Positions 39,288 to 47,834 of a stretch of DNA of 64,000 nucleotides are shown one piece after another. Position numbers and translations under genes: made by a program. The DNA lies in contig JADKBO010000017.1 of NCBI GenBank assembly GCA_016715105.1, positions 1 to 64,000 of the forward strand, given 5' to 3'. The notes below the pieces were generated by a model that was not told where the DNA came from, ran no database searches, and saw only the letters and a list, made by a program, of their open reading frames with translations. Numbering within the stretch: the first letter of the stretch is position 1; each line of letters starts with the position of its first letter. This DNA comes from Saprospiraceae bacterium. GTDB taxonomy: Bacteria > Bacteroidota > Bacteroidia > Chitinophagales > Saprospiraceae.

Positions 39288-40490
39288 CTAACCGACATTG
39301 ATAAAAACATTCAAATTTTCATAGGATAACATACCTGTCACCCGGTCAGATTCAAAGCCTAGTTCGCTCAATTTCACCGATTTATAAGTTAAATTTCCAG
39401 AGATAGGTCCTTCTTTCCACTCTGAAGGCAAATACTCTTTGAGTGAATTACTGATTACCGTGTTGATATTGAGTGGGAAAAACTCCTCAATTTGATTTTC
39501 GACCAAACCTGTAAAGAGTGGGGCTCCAATTTTATAAATAAAAGAACTTGGTTTGATGTCCAAGTCAAATTTACTCAGGTATATCACACCTTCATGTTCG
39601 TTGAATAAGGGTTCTGCTTTGATGACAACATGGGCCCCAATGGGCTTGGTGATGTCTGCATTCACGACTAATCTACCATCTGCCACTGTGAAGTTTATGC
39701 TGGTTACTTCCACTTTTTTACCACCAAAATCCTGGTTTTTCACCCCATCTTTTATGATTTGTTCCAGCGTGCGATAGTCAATTTCAAAATGAATAAACCC
39801 GAGTGAGTTTTGATCAATGGTTTCCACCCACCGGAAAGTTTTCTTGATTTTGGTTTTTTCAGGTTCTGAGGTTATCTGGACAATAGGGTCGAGGCCCGCC
39901 TTGATGTTAATATTACCAGCATCTGTATTGAAGTTTTCCAATAAAAAGCCCTTGGGAATCACATTTACATTGATACCTTTTGGTAAATTATTCTTGGTCA
40001 TTTGTTGAGCTTTGACCAGATTATCATCTATAATTTGATTGAAGTTTAGCAATGGTTTAAGCTTACTATCGATGGCACCTGTTATGGAAGGTTCGTAAAA
40101 CCTAAGGCCCAAGTCTGTTAATTTTTCAATCGAAATTTCAAATGCGCCAATGTCCAAAATTGGTTTGTCAACCCATTCATGTGACCGGATCGTTGTTTTT
40201 GTGGAAGACCTCAATTGATCGTCGATGTTTAGTTCGACAGCAATATCTATGATGAGTTTACCATGCGCTTCTGCGGTGAAGAGACCCTCACCTTTGGAAA
40301 CATGAATCTTGAGCGGCGCTTTGAGAATGATGTCATTTTCATACAAGGCAATTGCCACATCACCTTCTCTTTGGAGGACAATAGAAACCTTATTGGCAAC
40401 ACTCGGATTTTCTGCAAAAATAGTATCCAATTGTTTGTTGACCAGTTGAGAAAGAAAGTGTTGTGAGATTTTTGTGTCTATTACTATCAT
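39288..40490 (-). CDS. DUF4403 family protein
   Basis: 400 residues from ATG 40490. The whole length fits DUF4403: an N-terminal segment starting IDTKISQHFLSQLVNKQLDT, repeated beta/alpha units with a BPI/TULIP-like feel, and a SLGFIHFEIDYRTLEQ-type middle. No signal peptide from this start, although the family is often exported; the true start could be further upstream but no better one is visible. Function unknown, possibly lipid binding. Confidence 0.72.
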   Translation of the reverse strand: MIVIDTKISQHFLSQLVNKQLDTIFAENPSVANKVSIVLQREGDVAIALYENDIILKAPLKIHVSKGEGLFTAEAHGKLIIDIAVELNIDDQLRSSTKTTIRSHEWVDKPILDIGAFEISIEKLTDLGLRFYEPSITGAIDSKLKPLLNFNQIIDDNLVKAQQMTKNNLPKGINVNVIPKGFLLENFNTDAGNINIKAGLDPIVQITSEPEKTKIKKTFRWVETIDQNSLGFIHFEIDYRTLEQIIKDGVKNQDFGGKKVEVTSINFTVADGRLVVNADITKPIGAHVVIKAEPLFNEHEGVIYLSKFDLDIKPSSFIYKIGAPLFTGLVENQIEEFFPLNINTVISNSLKEYLPSEWKEGPISGNLTYKSVKLSELGFESDRVTGMLSYENLNVFINVG

Positions 40491-40705
40491 GATATCAAAT
40501 ATGAGGCTAAAATACACATATTACATTAAATTATAATATAAAGTACAGGGTTTATAGGTTTGTTTAAAGAAAATAATTAAATCTATTTCCAAATGGTATT
40601 ATAAGGTGTTTCCCCTGTAGAATGTTTGAAATCTAATGCGTGAGGAAGAAATACAATTTCCTTTGTCCAGAATCTCTGCCCACACCATGCAAAATGCAAA
40701 ACTGC

Positions 40706-40746
40706 GAAATTGCTGAATTTCTGAATTGCTGAATTGCTGAATTTGT
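40706..40746. repeat. 8-base tandem repeat GAATTGCT
   Basis: About five copies of GAATTGCT or variants (GAATTTCT, GAATTTGT). Followed within 3 bases by a second 8-base array. Confidence 0.75.
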
Positions 40747-40748
40747 CG

Positions 40749-40780
40749 AAATAAACAAATAAACGCATAAACAAATAAAC
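40749..40780. repeat. 8-base tandem repeat AAATAAAC
   Basis: Four units: AAATAAAC twice, GCATAAAC, AAATAAAC. Same period as the array before it. Confidence 0.75.
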
Positions 40781-41185
40781 ATATAACGGAATATGGAATA
40801 AAAGTTGTCAACCAAAATCATGAAACTTCACGATCTCCGATCTCCGATTTCCCATCTCCGTAAAAATAGGATGCCACGAATTCACGAAAAAACCTCCATT
40901 TCACGATGCCAATTGAATTAATCACAATATTCATATTTCAATAAAGCTGACAGTTGATTTCCTGTATCTGGTCTCTGCAAAAAGCTGATTGTTAGTAAGT
41001 TAAAACAAAAAGCTGGTGTCTCATGGCTCGAAGCTTTCCGATCTCTTCCACCAAATTCAACTCAAATTAAAACATACGAGAGATTGGGCTAAAGCCCGGG
41101 GTTCAGGAGAATTCATTTTCCACAGGCTAAAGCCAGTGGCAAATGAGCTAATTGTCAACCAAAATCATGAAACTTCACGATCTCC

Positions 41186-41203
41186 TTCCGATAGCTATCG
41201 GAA
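41186..41203. repeat. 18-base perfect palindrome in the second direct-repeat copy
   Basis: TTCCGATAGCTATCGGAA is its own reverse complement. It is present in copy two and absent from the matching site of copy one (40832-40845), where the sequence is GATCTCCGATTTCC. Confidence 0.85.
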
Positions 41204-41429
41204 CCGATTTCCCATCTCCGTAAAAATAGGATACCACGAATTCACGAAAAAATTCCATTTCACGATTCCACTTGAATTATTCACAAAGTTCATACTTCAA
41301 TAAAGCTGACAGCTGATTTCCGATATCTGGTCTCTGCAAAAAGCTGATTGTTAATAAGTTAAAACAAAAAGCTGGTGGCTCGTGGCTCGAAGCTCGCAGC
41401 TTTCCGTCCTCCGATTTCCGATTTCCGCT

Positions 41430-42161
41430 CTACCGATCTTCCTCATCCAAAACCTTGGTCTTGCTCTTGAGGTATTTCAAAATAAAATAAAGAACTCCTG
41501 TAAAAATGGTAGCATAAAACATCCATTCAATGGGTTGAACCCAGAGCTTTGTGAGTTGATAATGTTTTAAAGTCAAGAAAGCTAGAAAAATGACAAAGAC
41601 GGCAAACAAGCCATTTTTTTCCTTTTTCAATACTTTTTTCATGCTGAATGTCAATGATGGTTTGGTCCAATTTCCAAACGCGGGTATAAAAGGTGGTGTG
41701 ATAGAAGCCCATGAAGTGTATTGCTCCCCAAACTTATCTCTCAAGAATTCCTCTTCAGCGATCATGATTCGCTCATAATAAACCCAGAATGCCAAGATGC
41801 ATGTTACCACAAACCAAATATTGCCTGAAATAACAGCAAATCCCATATACATGAAGAAATTCCCCAAATACAATGGATGTCGTACGATGGAGTAAAAGCC
41901 TGTTTTATTGACGGTTTCAGCAACTTGGCCTTCTGCAGTATTTCTTCCAGATGTGTTTTTGGGTGTGTGACCTACGGTATGCACTCTGATCAATAAACCA
42001 ATGAGACTGGTTACGAGCGAAGCTATAAATAATTCATTATTAATGGTTTGTCCATTCATAAGATACACTGCCAACGCAACCACCAAAAGAATGATGGGCA
42101 AAAAACTCCTCCTTTTAAACAAGAAGTTTCCTTCTGATTCCAACTCTTCTAACAATGGCAT
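41430..42161 (-). CDS. Isoprenylcysteine carboxyl methyltransferase (ICMT/PEMT)-like membrane methyltransferase
   Basis: 243 residues with about five membrane helices. The diagnostic C-terminal core is VNKTGFYSIVRHPLYLGNFF (SAM and lipid site) with the downstream EEEFLRDKFGEQYTSW motif. Related proteins methylate isoprenylcysteine, phospholipid or lipid A headgroups; a lipid target is likely but not determined. Last gene of a three-gene operon, 11 bases after the CAT-like gene. Confidence 0.78.
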   Translation of the reverse strand: MPLLEELESEGNFLFKRRSFLPIILLVVALAVYLMNGQTINNELFIASLVTSLIGLLIRVHTVGHTPKNTSGRNTAEGQVAETVNKTGFYSIVRHPLYLGNFFMYMGFAVISGNIWFVVTCILAFWVYYERIMIAEEEFLRDKFGEQYTSWASITPPFIPAFGNWTKPSLTFSMKKVLKKEKNGLFAVFVIFLAFLTLKHYQLTKLWVQPIEWMFYATIFTGVLYFILKYLKSKTKVLDEEDR

Positions 42162-42172
42162 TTTATACGATT

Positions 42173-42823
42173 TTATTGATTTGGATTGATCGCAGTCAAA
42201 TCTGCATCATCCATAAATTTTTGTAAATATTCATAAAACAAACCCACATGGTACCCATCTGCCAATGCATGATGAGCATGAATCGACACTGACATTTTCC
42301 GCCTTGAGCCATCCAATACCATTTTCCCAAATGAAATCTTAGTACAAGAATCCGCAAATTTATAGGGCCTAGCGTGAGAAAGAGAAGTAAAATCTATCCA
42401 CGGCACTGCAGAACAATGCACCACATCCTGACCATTGATACTCAAATCCAAACCACTCGTTTCCTCTACCCTACTTATTTCTATTTTGGCTTTATTTTGA
42501 AACTCCTCAAAATTCCAATCAAAAACCATGTATGAAAACCCAAAGGTTTTATCTGGTCGTAAGACCGTAGGAGATGCATTTATTTGATCCAGAAGATAGG
42601 GCTTTCCATCGATGATCCTAGTCTTGAATTCAGGTATACTGTTGATGGCACACAATGCTTTGTGTAAGTAAAAAAGGTAAAAAGAATAAGATCTTTCTTT
42701 ACAAACTTGGTATGCAAGTGTACAATCCACATAGGCAACCAAACCATAAAATGGTTCGTCAAATTGTGTGAAAAACCTAAAATGGTCTTTCCTTTTCCAA
42801 GTATCAATATCAATTTCCTTCAT
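42173..42823 (-). CDS. Chloramphenicol-acetyltransferase-like protein
   Basis: 216 residues from ATG 42823, overlapping the upstream HAD stop by one base (TGATG). The catalytic His motif is HHALADGYHVG near 190, and the mid-protein WIDFTSLSHARP is the usual type A CAT segment. Size matches CAT. Resistance is not implied: close homologues are often annotated as CAT without tested activity, and its operon partners (HAD phosphatase, ICMT-like methyltransferase) hint at another acyl acceptor. Confidence 0.78.
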   Translation of the reverse strand: MKEIDIDTWKRKDHFRFFTQFDEPFYGLVAYVDCTLAYQVCKERSYSFYLFYLHKALCAINSIPEFKTRIIDGKPYLLDQINASPTVLRPDKTFGFSYMVFDWNFEEFQNKAKIEISRVEETSGLDLSINGQDVVHCSAVPWIDFTSLSHARPYKFADSCTKISFGKMVLDGSRRKMSVSIHAHHALADGYHVGLFYEYLQKFMDDADLTAINPNQ

Positions 42824-43527
42824 CAATCCTTAATGAAGGGCAAATCTAAGATTTCTCGCACAGATTGAAGACTAATAAACGAGTCTTCATCTATGTGGTG
42901 TTTTACCACCTCGTGTTCCCAAGTAGTATGGAATGGAATGTGGATGGCATTTCCACCCAAGTCAATGACTGGCAAAACATCAGATTTGATCGAATTCCCA
43001 ATCATCAAAAATTCAGAGGGATGGCAATCTAGGTGTTTGATCAATTTCTGATAATTGCCAGCCCTTTTTTCGCTCATGATCTCAATGTGGTGAAAATAAT
43101 GATCCAATCCTGATTTAGCCAATTTACGCTCTTGATCTACCAAATCTCCTTTGGTGGCAACTACCAATTTATAACGGCCATGAAGCTCTTCGATTACTTC
43201 CTGCACACCATCCAATAATTCTACAGGTTTGTTCATCATATCGTGTCCGATTTCCATGATTTTGTCTACGATAGAAAAATCGACTTTGTTTTCAGTTATA
43301 ACAGAGGCTGTTTGGATCATGGACAACATAAAGGCTTTGATACCGTAGCCATAAAGTTCAATATTGCCTACTTCGATGCGATACAATTCTTGGTTGACGC
43401 TGTGATGAGGCATGAAATCTTCCAGTAAATTACAAAAAGAGGTTTCTGCTTCTCTGAAAAATGTTTCATTTACCCACAAAGTGTCATCGGCATCAAACGC
43501 AATGACCTTCAATTGTCCGCTTGTCAT
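42823..43527 (-). CDS. HAD-family hydrolase
   Basis: 234 residues. The nucleophile motif is AFDADDTLW (D12, D14); motif II is VVATKG, motif III/IV includes EFLMIGNSIKSDV. C1-type helical cap between. The substrate is unknown. A minus-strand -7 box lies 26 bases upstream, making it the first gene of the operon that continues into the CAT-like and ICMT-like genes. Confidence 0.85.
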   Translation of the reverse strand: MTSGQLKVIAFDADDTLWVNETFFREAETSFCNLLEDFMPHHSVNQELYRIEVGNIELYGYGIKAFMLSMIQTASVITENKVDFSIVDKIMEIGHDMMNKPVELLDGVQEVIEELHGRYKLVVATKGDLVDQERKLAKSGLDHYFHHIEIMSEKRAGNYQKLIKHLDCHPSEFLMIGNSIKSDVLPVIDLGGNAIHIPFHTTWEHEVVKHHIDEDSFISLQSVREILDLPFIKD

Positions 43528-43552
43528 GATCTGTATTTTGCTTATAGAGCGG

Positions 43553-43560
43553 CAAAGATA
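43553..43560 (-). promoter_or_regulatory. -7 box TATCTTTG (minus strand) before the HAD operon
   Basis: Plus-strand CAAAGATA, exact, 25 bases before the HAD ATG. Confidence 0.55.
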
Positions 43561-43574
43561 AAAACCGCAGGGAT

Positions 43575-44351
43575 TTATTTCCTACGAGGTTGGGGAGGTC
43601 TTGGAGGATTAGGCTTGGCTTTTTCCTTATTTTTGACATAAATCAACTTATGCCTGCTTTTAGTACTTTCTCTTTGATCCAATTCAAACTCACCAATGGC
43701 CTTGATGAGCGGAGTTAATTTTTCAAAACCATAATTTCTGGAATCAAAATTGGGTTGTTTCTTTTGTAATAAACTACCTACATCTCCAAGGAATGCCCAA
43801 CCATCTTCATCAGAAAGATCTGAAATGGTTGTAGCAATGAGGTTTATTTCCTTACGAGTAATTTTATCAACCGCATTTTTTTCTGATTCTTTTTCATCCA
43901 GGCCTTCTGATTTTTCCTTTTGGGTTTTCAAAATCTCAATGTAAATAAATTTATCGCAAGCTGCAATAAAAGGATTGGGGGTTTTCTTTTCACCAATGCC
44001 AATCACTTGCATTCCTGCTTCGCGCAACCTGGTTGCCAACCTTGTAAAATCACTGTCGCTCGAAACGAGACAAAAGCCGTTAACCTTTTCAGAATATAAA
44101 ATATCCATGGCATCAATGATCATGGCAGAATCCGTAGAATTTTTACCGGTAGTATATCCATATTGTTGAATGGGGGTGATGGCATTTTCCAACAAGAGCT
44201 GTTTCCATTTCCCCAAACTAGGCTTTGTCCAATCACCATATATTCTCTTGATTGTGGGATTTCCATATTTTGCTATTTCTTCCAACATCTCTTTGATGTG
44301 TGCCGAAGGTATGTTGTCTCCATCAATAAGGACTGCAAGGTTTAAATTCAT
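43575..44351 (-). CDS. NYN/LabA-like ribonuclease-type protein with OST-HTH (LOTUS) domain
   Basis: 258 residues from ATG 44351; the frame extends upstream to 44519 but a -7 box at 44369-44376 rules that out. The PIN-like NYN domain opens with LAVLIDGDNIPS and holds further acidic residues in KNSTDSAMIIDAMD and CLVSSDSDFTRLATRLREAG. After a Glu/Lys-rich linker comes an OST-HTH domain (about 160-250; LSDEDGWAFLGDVGSLLQKK). Such proteins are predicted RNases with an RNA-binding tail. Confidence 0.85.
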   Translation of the reverse strand: MNLNLAVLIDGDNIPSAHIKEMLEEIAKYGNPTIKRIYGDWTKPSLGKWKQLLLENAITPIQQYGYTTGKNSTDSAMIIDAMDILYSEKVNGFCLVSSDSDFTRLATRLREAGMQVIGIGEKKTPNPFIAACDKFIYIEILKTQKEKSEGLDEKESEKNAVDKITRKEINLIATTISDLSDEDGWAFLGDVGSLLQKKQPNFDSRNYGFEKLTPLIKAIGEFELDQRESTKSRHKLIYVKNKEKAKPNPPRPPQPRRK

Positions 44352-44368
44352 TGCTTTTTGTTTGTGCT

Positions 44369-44376
44369 CAAAGATA
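44369..44376 (-). promoter_or_regulatory. -7 box TATCTTTG (minus strand) before the NYN gene
   Basis: Plus-strand CAAAGATA, exact, 17 bases before ATG 44351; it fixes the start and implies a very short leader. Confidence 0.6.
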
Positions 44377-44527
44377 CGATTTATTAAAACTAAAAGGTTT
44401 TTATCCAATAAGGGTCTACATATAAAGAAGCTAGATCGGGCAAAGAAATAAAATTGGATTGGGAATGATGATTGGACTTTTAAGCTAATTGCGTCGTTTT
44501 TGTTTTCTATAATAAACAATTATTCAT

Positions 44528-44535
44528 TATATTTG
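44528..44535 (+). promoter_or_regulatory. -7 box TATATTTG before the DUF4143 ATPase
   Basis: Exact TAnnTTTG, 43 bases before the GTG start. Confidence 0.55.
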
Positions 44536-44578
44536 TATTTTACAGAAAACAATATTAGCAAATAAAGAATTTTAAATA

Positions 44579-45772
44579 GTGGAAAAACTTAGAAGAAGAC
44601 ATAACACACTGGTGCAAAATACAGACTTGTCCTTCAAAAGATATTTAATAAACTTACTTCCCTGGGATGAAAGGCTCATTGGCATTAAGGGCAGTAGAGG
44701 TGTAGGTAAGACTACCATGTTATTGCAGTACATCAAAGAACATTATCATTTGGATACAAAAGCTTTGTATTTGGCATTGGATGATTTGTATTTCACAGAA
44801 AATGACTTAATCGATTTGGTCGAAGAGTTTGTTTCCAAAGGTGGCGAACATTTGTTTATTGATGAAGTCCATAAATATAAAAACTGGTCAATTGCCTTAA
44901 AACAAATACATGATACCTACCTTAATTTGAGGGTTGTCTTTACTGGTTCATCATTACTTGAAATTTTAAACTCAAGAAGTGATTTGAGTAGACGAGCGCT
45001 TGTCTATGAAATGCAAGGTTTATCATATCGTGAATTTCTAAATTTGCATTTAAACACAGATTTTGAAAAGTTAACACTCATTGATGTCTTGGAAAATCAT
45101 ATTGAACTATCTGCAAACATTTCATCTAAGATAAAACCATTAAAAGAATTTGAAATTTATCTAAAAGTTGGATACTTTCCATTTTATGCAGGCAATCAAG
45201 AATTATACTTCAAAAGGATTTTAGAAGTTATAAATATGATTTTAGAAATTGAACTTCCAATGCTTCGAAATACTGATATCTCTATTGTATCAAAAATCAA
45301 ACAGCTTTTATACATTGTTAGTCAATCAGTACCATTTAAGCCAAATATCACATCATTGGCAAATAAAATTCAAATAACTAGGAAAACACTTCTAGAATAT
45401 TTAAATTATTTGAATGAAGCAAAATTATTCCACAGCATCCATAAAAATACTCATGGAATTGGGGCCTTGCAAAAACCTGAAAAATTATTTTTAGATAATA
45501 CCAATTATATGTTTGCCATCATGGAGGAAAGTCCTGAAAAAGGTAATATAAGAGAAACATTTTTTCTCAACCAGCTTTCACAAGGTTTTGCAGTGACCTA
45601 TCCTGAACATGGAGACTTTCTGGTTGAGAACAAATTCACTTTTGAAATAGGTGGTAAAAACAAATCTGCCAAACAAATTACTGAAATACCGGAAGCCTTT
45701 ATTGCAGCAGATGAAATTGAAATCGGTTTTGAAAATAAAATCCCTTTATGGCTTTTCGGGTTTTTATATTAG
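44579..45772 (+). CDS. AAA-type ATPase with DUF4143 C-terminal domain
   Basis: 397 residues from GTG 44579. Walker A is GSRGVGKTT (38-46), Walker B is HLFIDEVHKY (about 91-100) and sensor VVFTGSSLLE follows. The second half is DUF4143, ending EIPEAFIAADEIEIGFENKI. Members are common in Bacteroidota, often in many copies, and resemble the archaeal ATPase/STAND set; the role is unknown, with toxin-antitoxin or defence roles proposed. Lies alone, bordered by repeat-rich DNA downstream. Confidence 0.82.
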   Translation: MEKLRRRHNTLVQNTDLSFKRYLINLLPWDERLIGIKGSRGVGKTTMLLQYIKEHYHLDTKALYLALDDLYFTENDLIDLVEEFVSKGGEHLFIDEVHKYKNWSIALKQIHDTYLNLRVVFTGSSLLEILNSRSDLSRRALVYEMQGLSYREFLNLHLNTDFEKLTLIDVLENHIELSANISSKIKPLKEFEIYLKVGYFPFYAGNQELYFKRILEVINMILEIELPMLRNTDISIVSKIKQLLYIVSQSVPFKPNITSLANKIQITRKTLLEYLNYLNEAKLFHSIHKNTHGIGALQKPEKLFLDNTNYMFAIMEESPEKGNIRETFFLNQLSQGFAVTYPEHGDFLVENKFTFEIGGKNKSAKQITEIPEAFIAADEIEIGFENKIPLWLFGFLY

Positions 45773-46476
45773 TCCAATAGCAATTGATCATTCTCCTGCA
45801 ATTAAAAGTTCAAATTTTTTGTTAGTCTTATTTTGAAACTTTATACTGGAGGCTACTCTTGTCTGGATTATCTAATTAATCACGAAGCTCTGACATCAAA
45901 TGCATATGTTCCGTTCCGCTGGAACTCTATTTCTTTTTCTCTTTCAGTCCATGGATTGAAATCCATGGTTACGATATGATCCGAGCCTATGGCTCTTACA
46001 TGCAGATGAAATTGAATAGAGGCAGCGCCTCGACCCATATATTAACCCAGGATTTCAATCCTGGGAATAAGACAAAAACAGGGCTTTGAGTTCCATAGGA
46101 ACGGTCTATATAATCACGAAGCTCAGGCATAAAGAGCAAATGTTCCGCACCTCTGGAAATCCATTCCTTTTTCTTTCAGTCCATAGTTTAAAATCTATAG
46201 TTACAATATGATTAGATCTCATGGCTCTCTGTCTTACTGTATTAATGATAAGAATGTAAAATACTTCCGATATGCCAAGCAAAATAGACATTCTATGATT
46301 TGGCATTATGCTTTTTGGGGTTATATTTGTAAAGTTGAAAGAGGACTACTTCTGGAAATTAAATTATGATAACCCCTGAAAATAGCAACTTAGGTTTCAT
46401 TTACATTTCGAAAAAATTTCATTTGCTTAATACCAATTTTAAAAATTAATAAATCAATCAAATTAATAAAAACAAC
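45773..46476. repeat. Noncoding block of mosaic hairpin repeats
   Basis: No gene in about 700 bases. Two copies of one unit begin at 45879 and 46113 with ATCACGAAGCTC. Copy one carries short inverted repeats in a row: GTTCC...GGAAC (45908-45925), CCATGGATT/AATCCATGG (45949-45968), GAGCC/GGCTC (45983-45995), GAGGC/GCCTC (46019-46031), CCCAGGATT/AATCCTGGG (46046-46065) and GTTCC/GGAAC (46090-46102). Copy two (46113 to about 46226) is the same order but with mismatched stems, so it looks older. Such palindrome mosaics are typical of dispersed Bacteroidota intergenic repeats; no transposase is nearby. Confidence 0.7.
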
Positions 46477-46938
46477 ATGAAAAAATTACTAATCCTTACG
46501 ATCCTTACCCTCACTTGCTCCGTGACTTCATTTGCCCAGGACAAAGCAACTGATCTAAAAAAACTTTTTAGTTTGATGGATACTGAAAAAATGATTGATG
46601 GCATGATGGATAATATGGTCACCGTCTTCAAACAACAAGCAAATGAGCAATTCCAAGGTGCTGATGCATCAAAAACAGATAAGTACTTCGAATTTGTAGT
46701 TCAAGAAACAAAAGTTATGTCAAAAAAACTGGTCAATGAAGACATGGTTAATATCTATGACAAACACTTTACTCAAGATGAGGTGAAAGATTTAATCAAA
46801 TTTTTCGAATCTTCTACTGGTAAGAAAATGCTAGACAAGACACCTCAAATAACCATGGATTTGATGAATGTGATCATGGAAAAACATATGCCGGAGTTTC
46901 AAGAAAAATTGGAAAAAAAGCTGGAGGAATTAAAATAA
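46477..46938 (+). CDS. DUF2059 domain exported protein
   Basis: 153 residues. Signal peptide MKKLLILTILTLTCSVTSFA then AQDKATDLKKLFSL, followed by the helical DUF2059 repeat with DEVKDLIKFFESSTGKKML near 105-125 and a Lys/Glu-rich coiled tail. Periplasmic, function unknown. A degraded GACGC/GCGTC inverted repeat lies just downstream (46951-46968). Confidence 0.8.
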   Translation: MKKLLILTILTLTCSVTSFAQDKATDLKKLFSLMDTEKMIDGMMDNMVTVFKQQANEQFQGADASKTDKYFEFVVQETKVMSKKLVNEDMVNIYDKHFTQDEVKDLIKFFESSTGKKMLDKTPQITMDLMNVIMEKHMPEFQEKLEKKLEELK

Positions 46939-47159
46939 GTTTAATGGAGAGACGCAATGCCTAGCGTCAATGCTAAGTAGAAAGTTTTTAAAGGTAATGT
47001 AACCCTATTCGATATCGTTATAATACATTTATGTATTTATGCGCTACCACAGTTTTAAGCTCTATGATGGATGGACCATAATCCTACCAAAACTCTCACC
47101 CTTTATATACTAATTGAAATAAAAATCAAGAAAAAATTGCGAAACCAAAATGTTGCGTA

Positions 47160-47167
47160 TATATTTG
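47160..47167 (+). promoter_or_regulatory. -7 box TATATTTG before the ArsR remnant and DoxX gene
   Basis: Exact TAnnTTTG with a TTG at 47137-47139, 20 bases upstream, as a possible -33. It is followed by GCAACCGTTTAGTTTCGTT, the sort of sequence seen before ArsR-type regulator genes. It lies 90 bases before the remnant ORF. Confidence 0.5.
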
Positions 47168-47257
47168 CAACCGTTTAGTTTCGTTATTTGAATTATTCAC
47201 CAATAAAGAATAGTAATCATCTGCTTCTCTTTTTAAAACAAGGCTGCAAAATATTTG

Positions 47258-47386
47258 ATGATAGAAAATAAAAAAATGAAAGAAATAGACAAATGGTTGG
47301 CACAATTCAAAAAAATAATTGAAATCCAATTCAATCAATTAGACCAATTACTAGCAACCATTAAAAAAAAGAAAAATGGACAGTAA
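47258..47386 (+). pseudogene. C-terminal remnant of an ArsR-family regulator
   Basis: An in-frame ORF of 42 residues (ATG 47258; second ATG 47276). It contains MKEIDKWLAQFKK and FNQLDQLLATIKKKK, which match the last third of the ArsR regulators that precede SRPBCC/DoxX genes (typically EIDKWLEQFRKIWE... FNQLDNVLSTIKK). The winged-helix part, about 65 residues, is missing: upstream there are stops and no HTH coding. The promoter and downstream DoxX and YdeI genes, the usual operon partners, remain. It is best read as an internal deletion; a functional microprotein is possible but unsupported. Confidence 0.6.
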
Positions 47387-47485
47387 TGCACCATTCCTCA
47401 ACTGAGTTGATAGTTAACTGAAAAGTAGGAAGGCTAATTACTTATTCAATTATTAATTATATTCAACATTAAATAAACAAAAAAA

Positions 47486-47833
47486 ATGAAAAAAAACAAA
47501 GTCTTATTTTGGGCCTCAACAGGTTTTATATTTCTATTTGAAGGAATGATGCCCTTATTTACCTTGCTTTTCGCAATAGAATATGCCACTGCAGGAACAA
47601 AACCTCTTGGATATCCAGACTATTTTGCATATGCACTGATCGTTTGCAAAGTATTGGGCGCAACAGCTATTATACTACCACAATTACCAGATAAAATCAG
47701 AGAATGGGCATATGCAGGCCTTACCTTTAATATGATCTTTGCAGTAATCAGTCATGTCGTTGTGGATGGATTTTTAATTGTTAGTTTCTTCCCATTTATT
47801 ATTTTGGCCATTTTAGCAGTTTCTTATTATTAA
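47486..47833 (+). CDS. DoxX-family membrane protein
   Basis: 115 residues, four membrane helices. YFAYALIVCKVLGATAIILP and the preceding GYPDYFAYAL match the DoxX-like group found beside ArsR regulators and SRPBCC proteins. Function unclear. It follows the ArsR remnant by 99 bases. The frame ends AVSYY, a little short of some relatives, immediately before a 31-base G/C-only tract. Confidence 0.75.
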   Translation: MKKNKVLFWASTGFIFLFEGMMPLFTLLFAIEYATAGTKPLGYPDYFAYALIVCKVLGATAIILPQLPDKIREWAYAGLTFNMIFAVISHVVVDGFLIVSFFPFIILAILAVSYY

Positions 47834-47834
47834 A

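Larger units (their letters stand above)
40518..41429. repeat. Noncoding block of direct repeats and short tandem repeats
   Basis: No gene. A direct repeat of about 240-265 bases occurs at 40805-41045 and 41152-41415 (both start TTGTCAACCAAAATCATGAA and end with an AAAAGCTGGTG... CTCGAAGCT stretch). They share some 85% identity by eye. Just before them are two 8-base tandem arrays (40706-40746 and 40749-40780), and between them a GGGCTAAAGCCC palindrome (41083-41094). The stop-rich, AT-rich content and many GATCTCCG/GATTTCCG words suggest decayed, dispersed intergenic repeats, not coding. Confidence 0.7.

Noticed and set aside
40706..40780. CRISPR array
   Set aside because: The units are 8 bases with no spacers and no cas genes nearby.
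40583..40821. Overlapping minus-strand ORFs of 60-70 residues in the repeat block
   Set aside because: They are made of the 8-base repeats (SNSAIQ-like strings) and appear in several frames at once, so they are repeat shadows.
44352..44519. Upstream extension of the NYN gene
   Set aside because: A -7 box at 44369-44376 lies within it, and the NYN domain starts at 44351.
46951..46968. GACGC/GCGTC hairpin as a DUF2059 terminator
   Set aside because: No T tract follows; it looks like a decayed dispersed repeat.
47126..47338. Minus-strand ORF of 70 residues
   Set aside because: It is antisense to the promoter and ArsR remnant, rich in Phe and Tyr, and has no family features.
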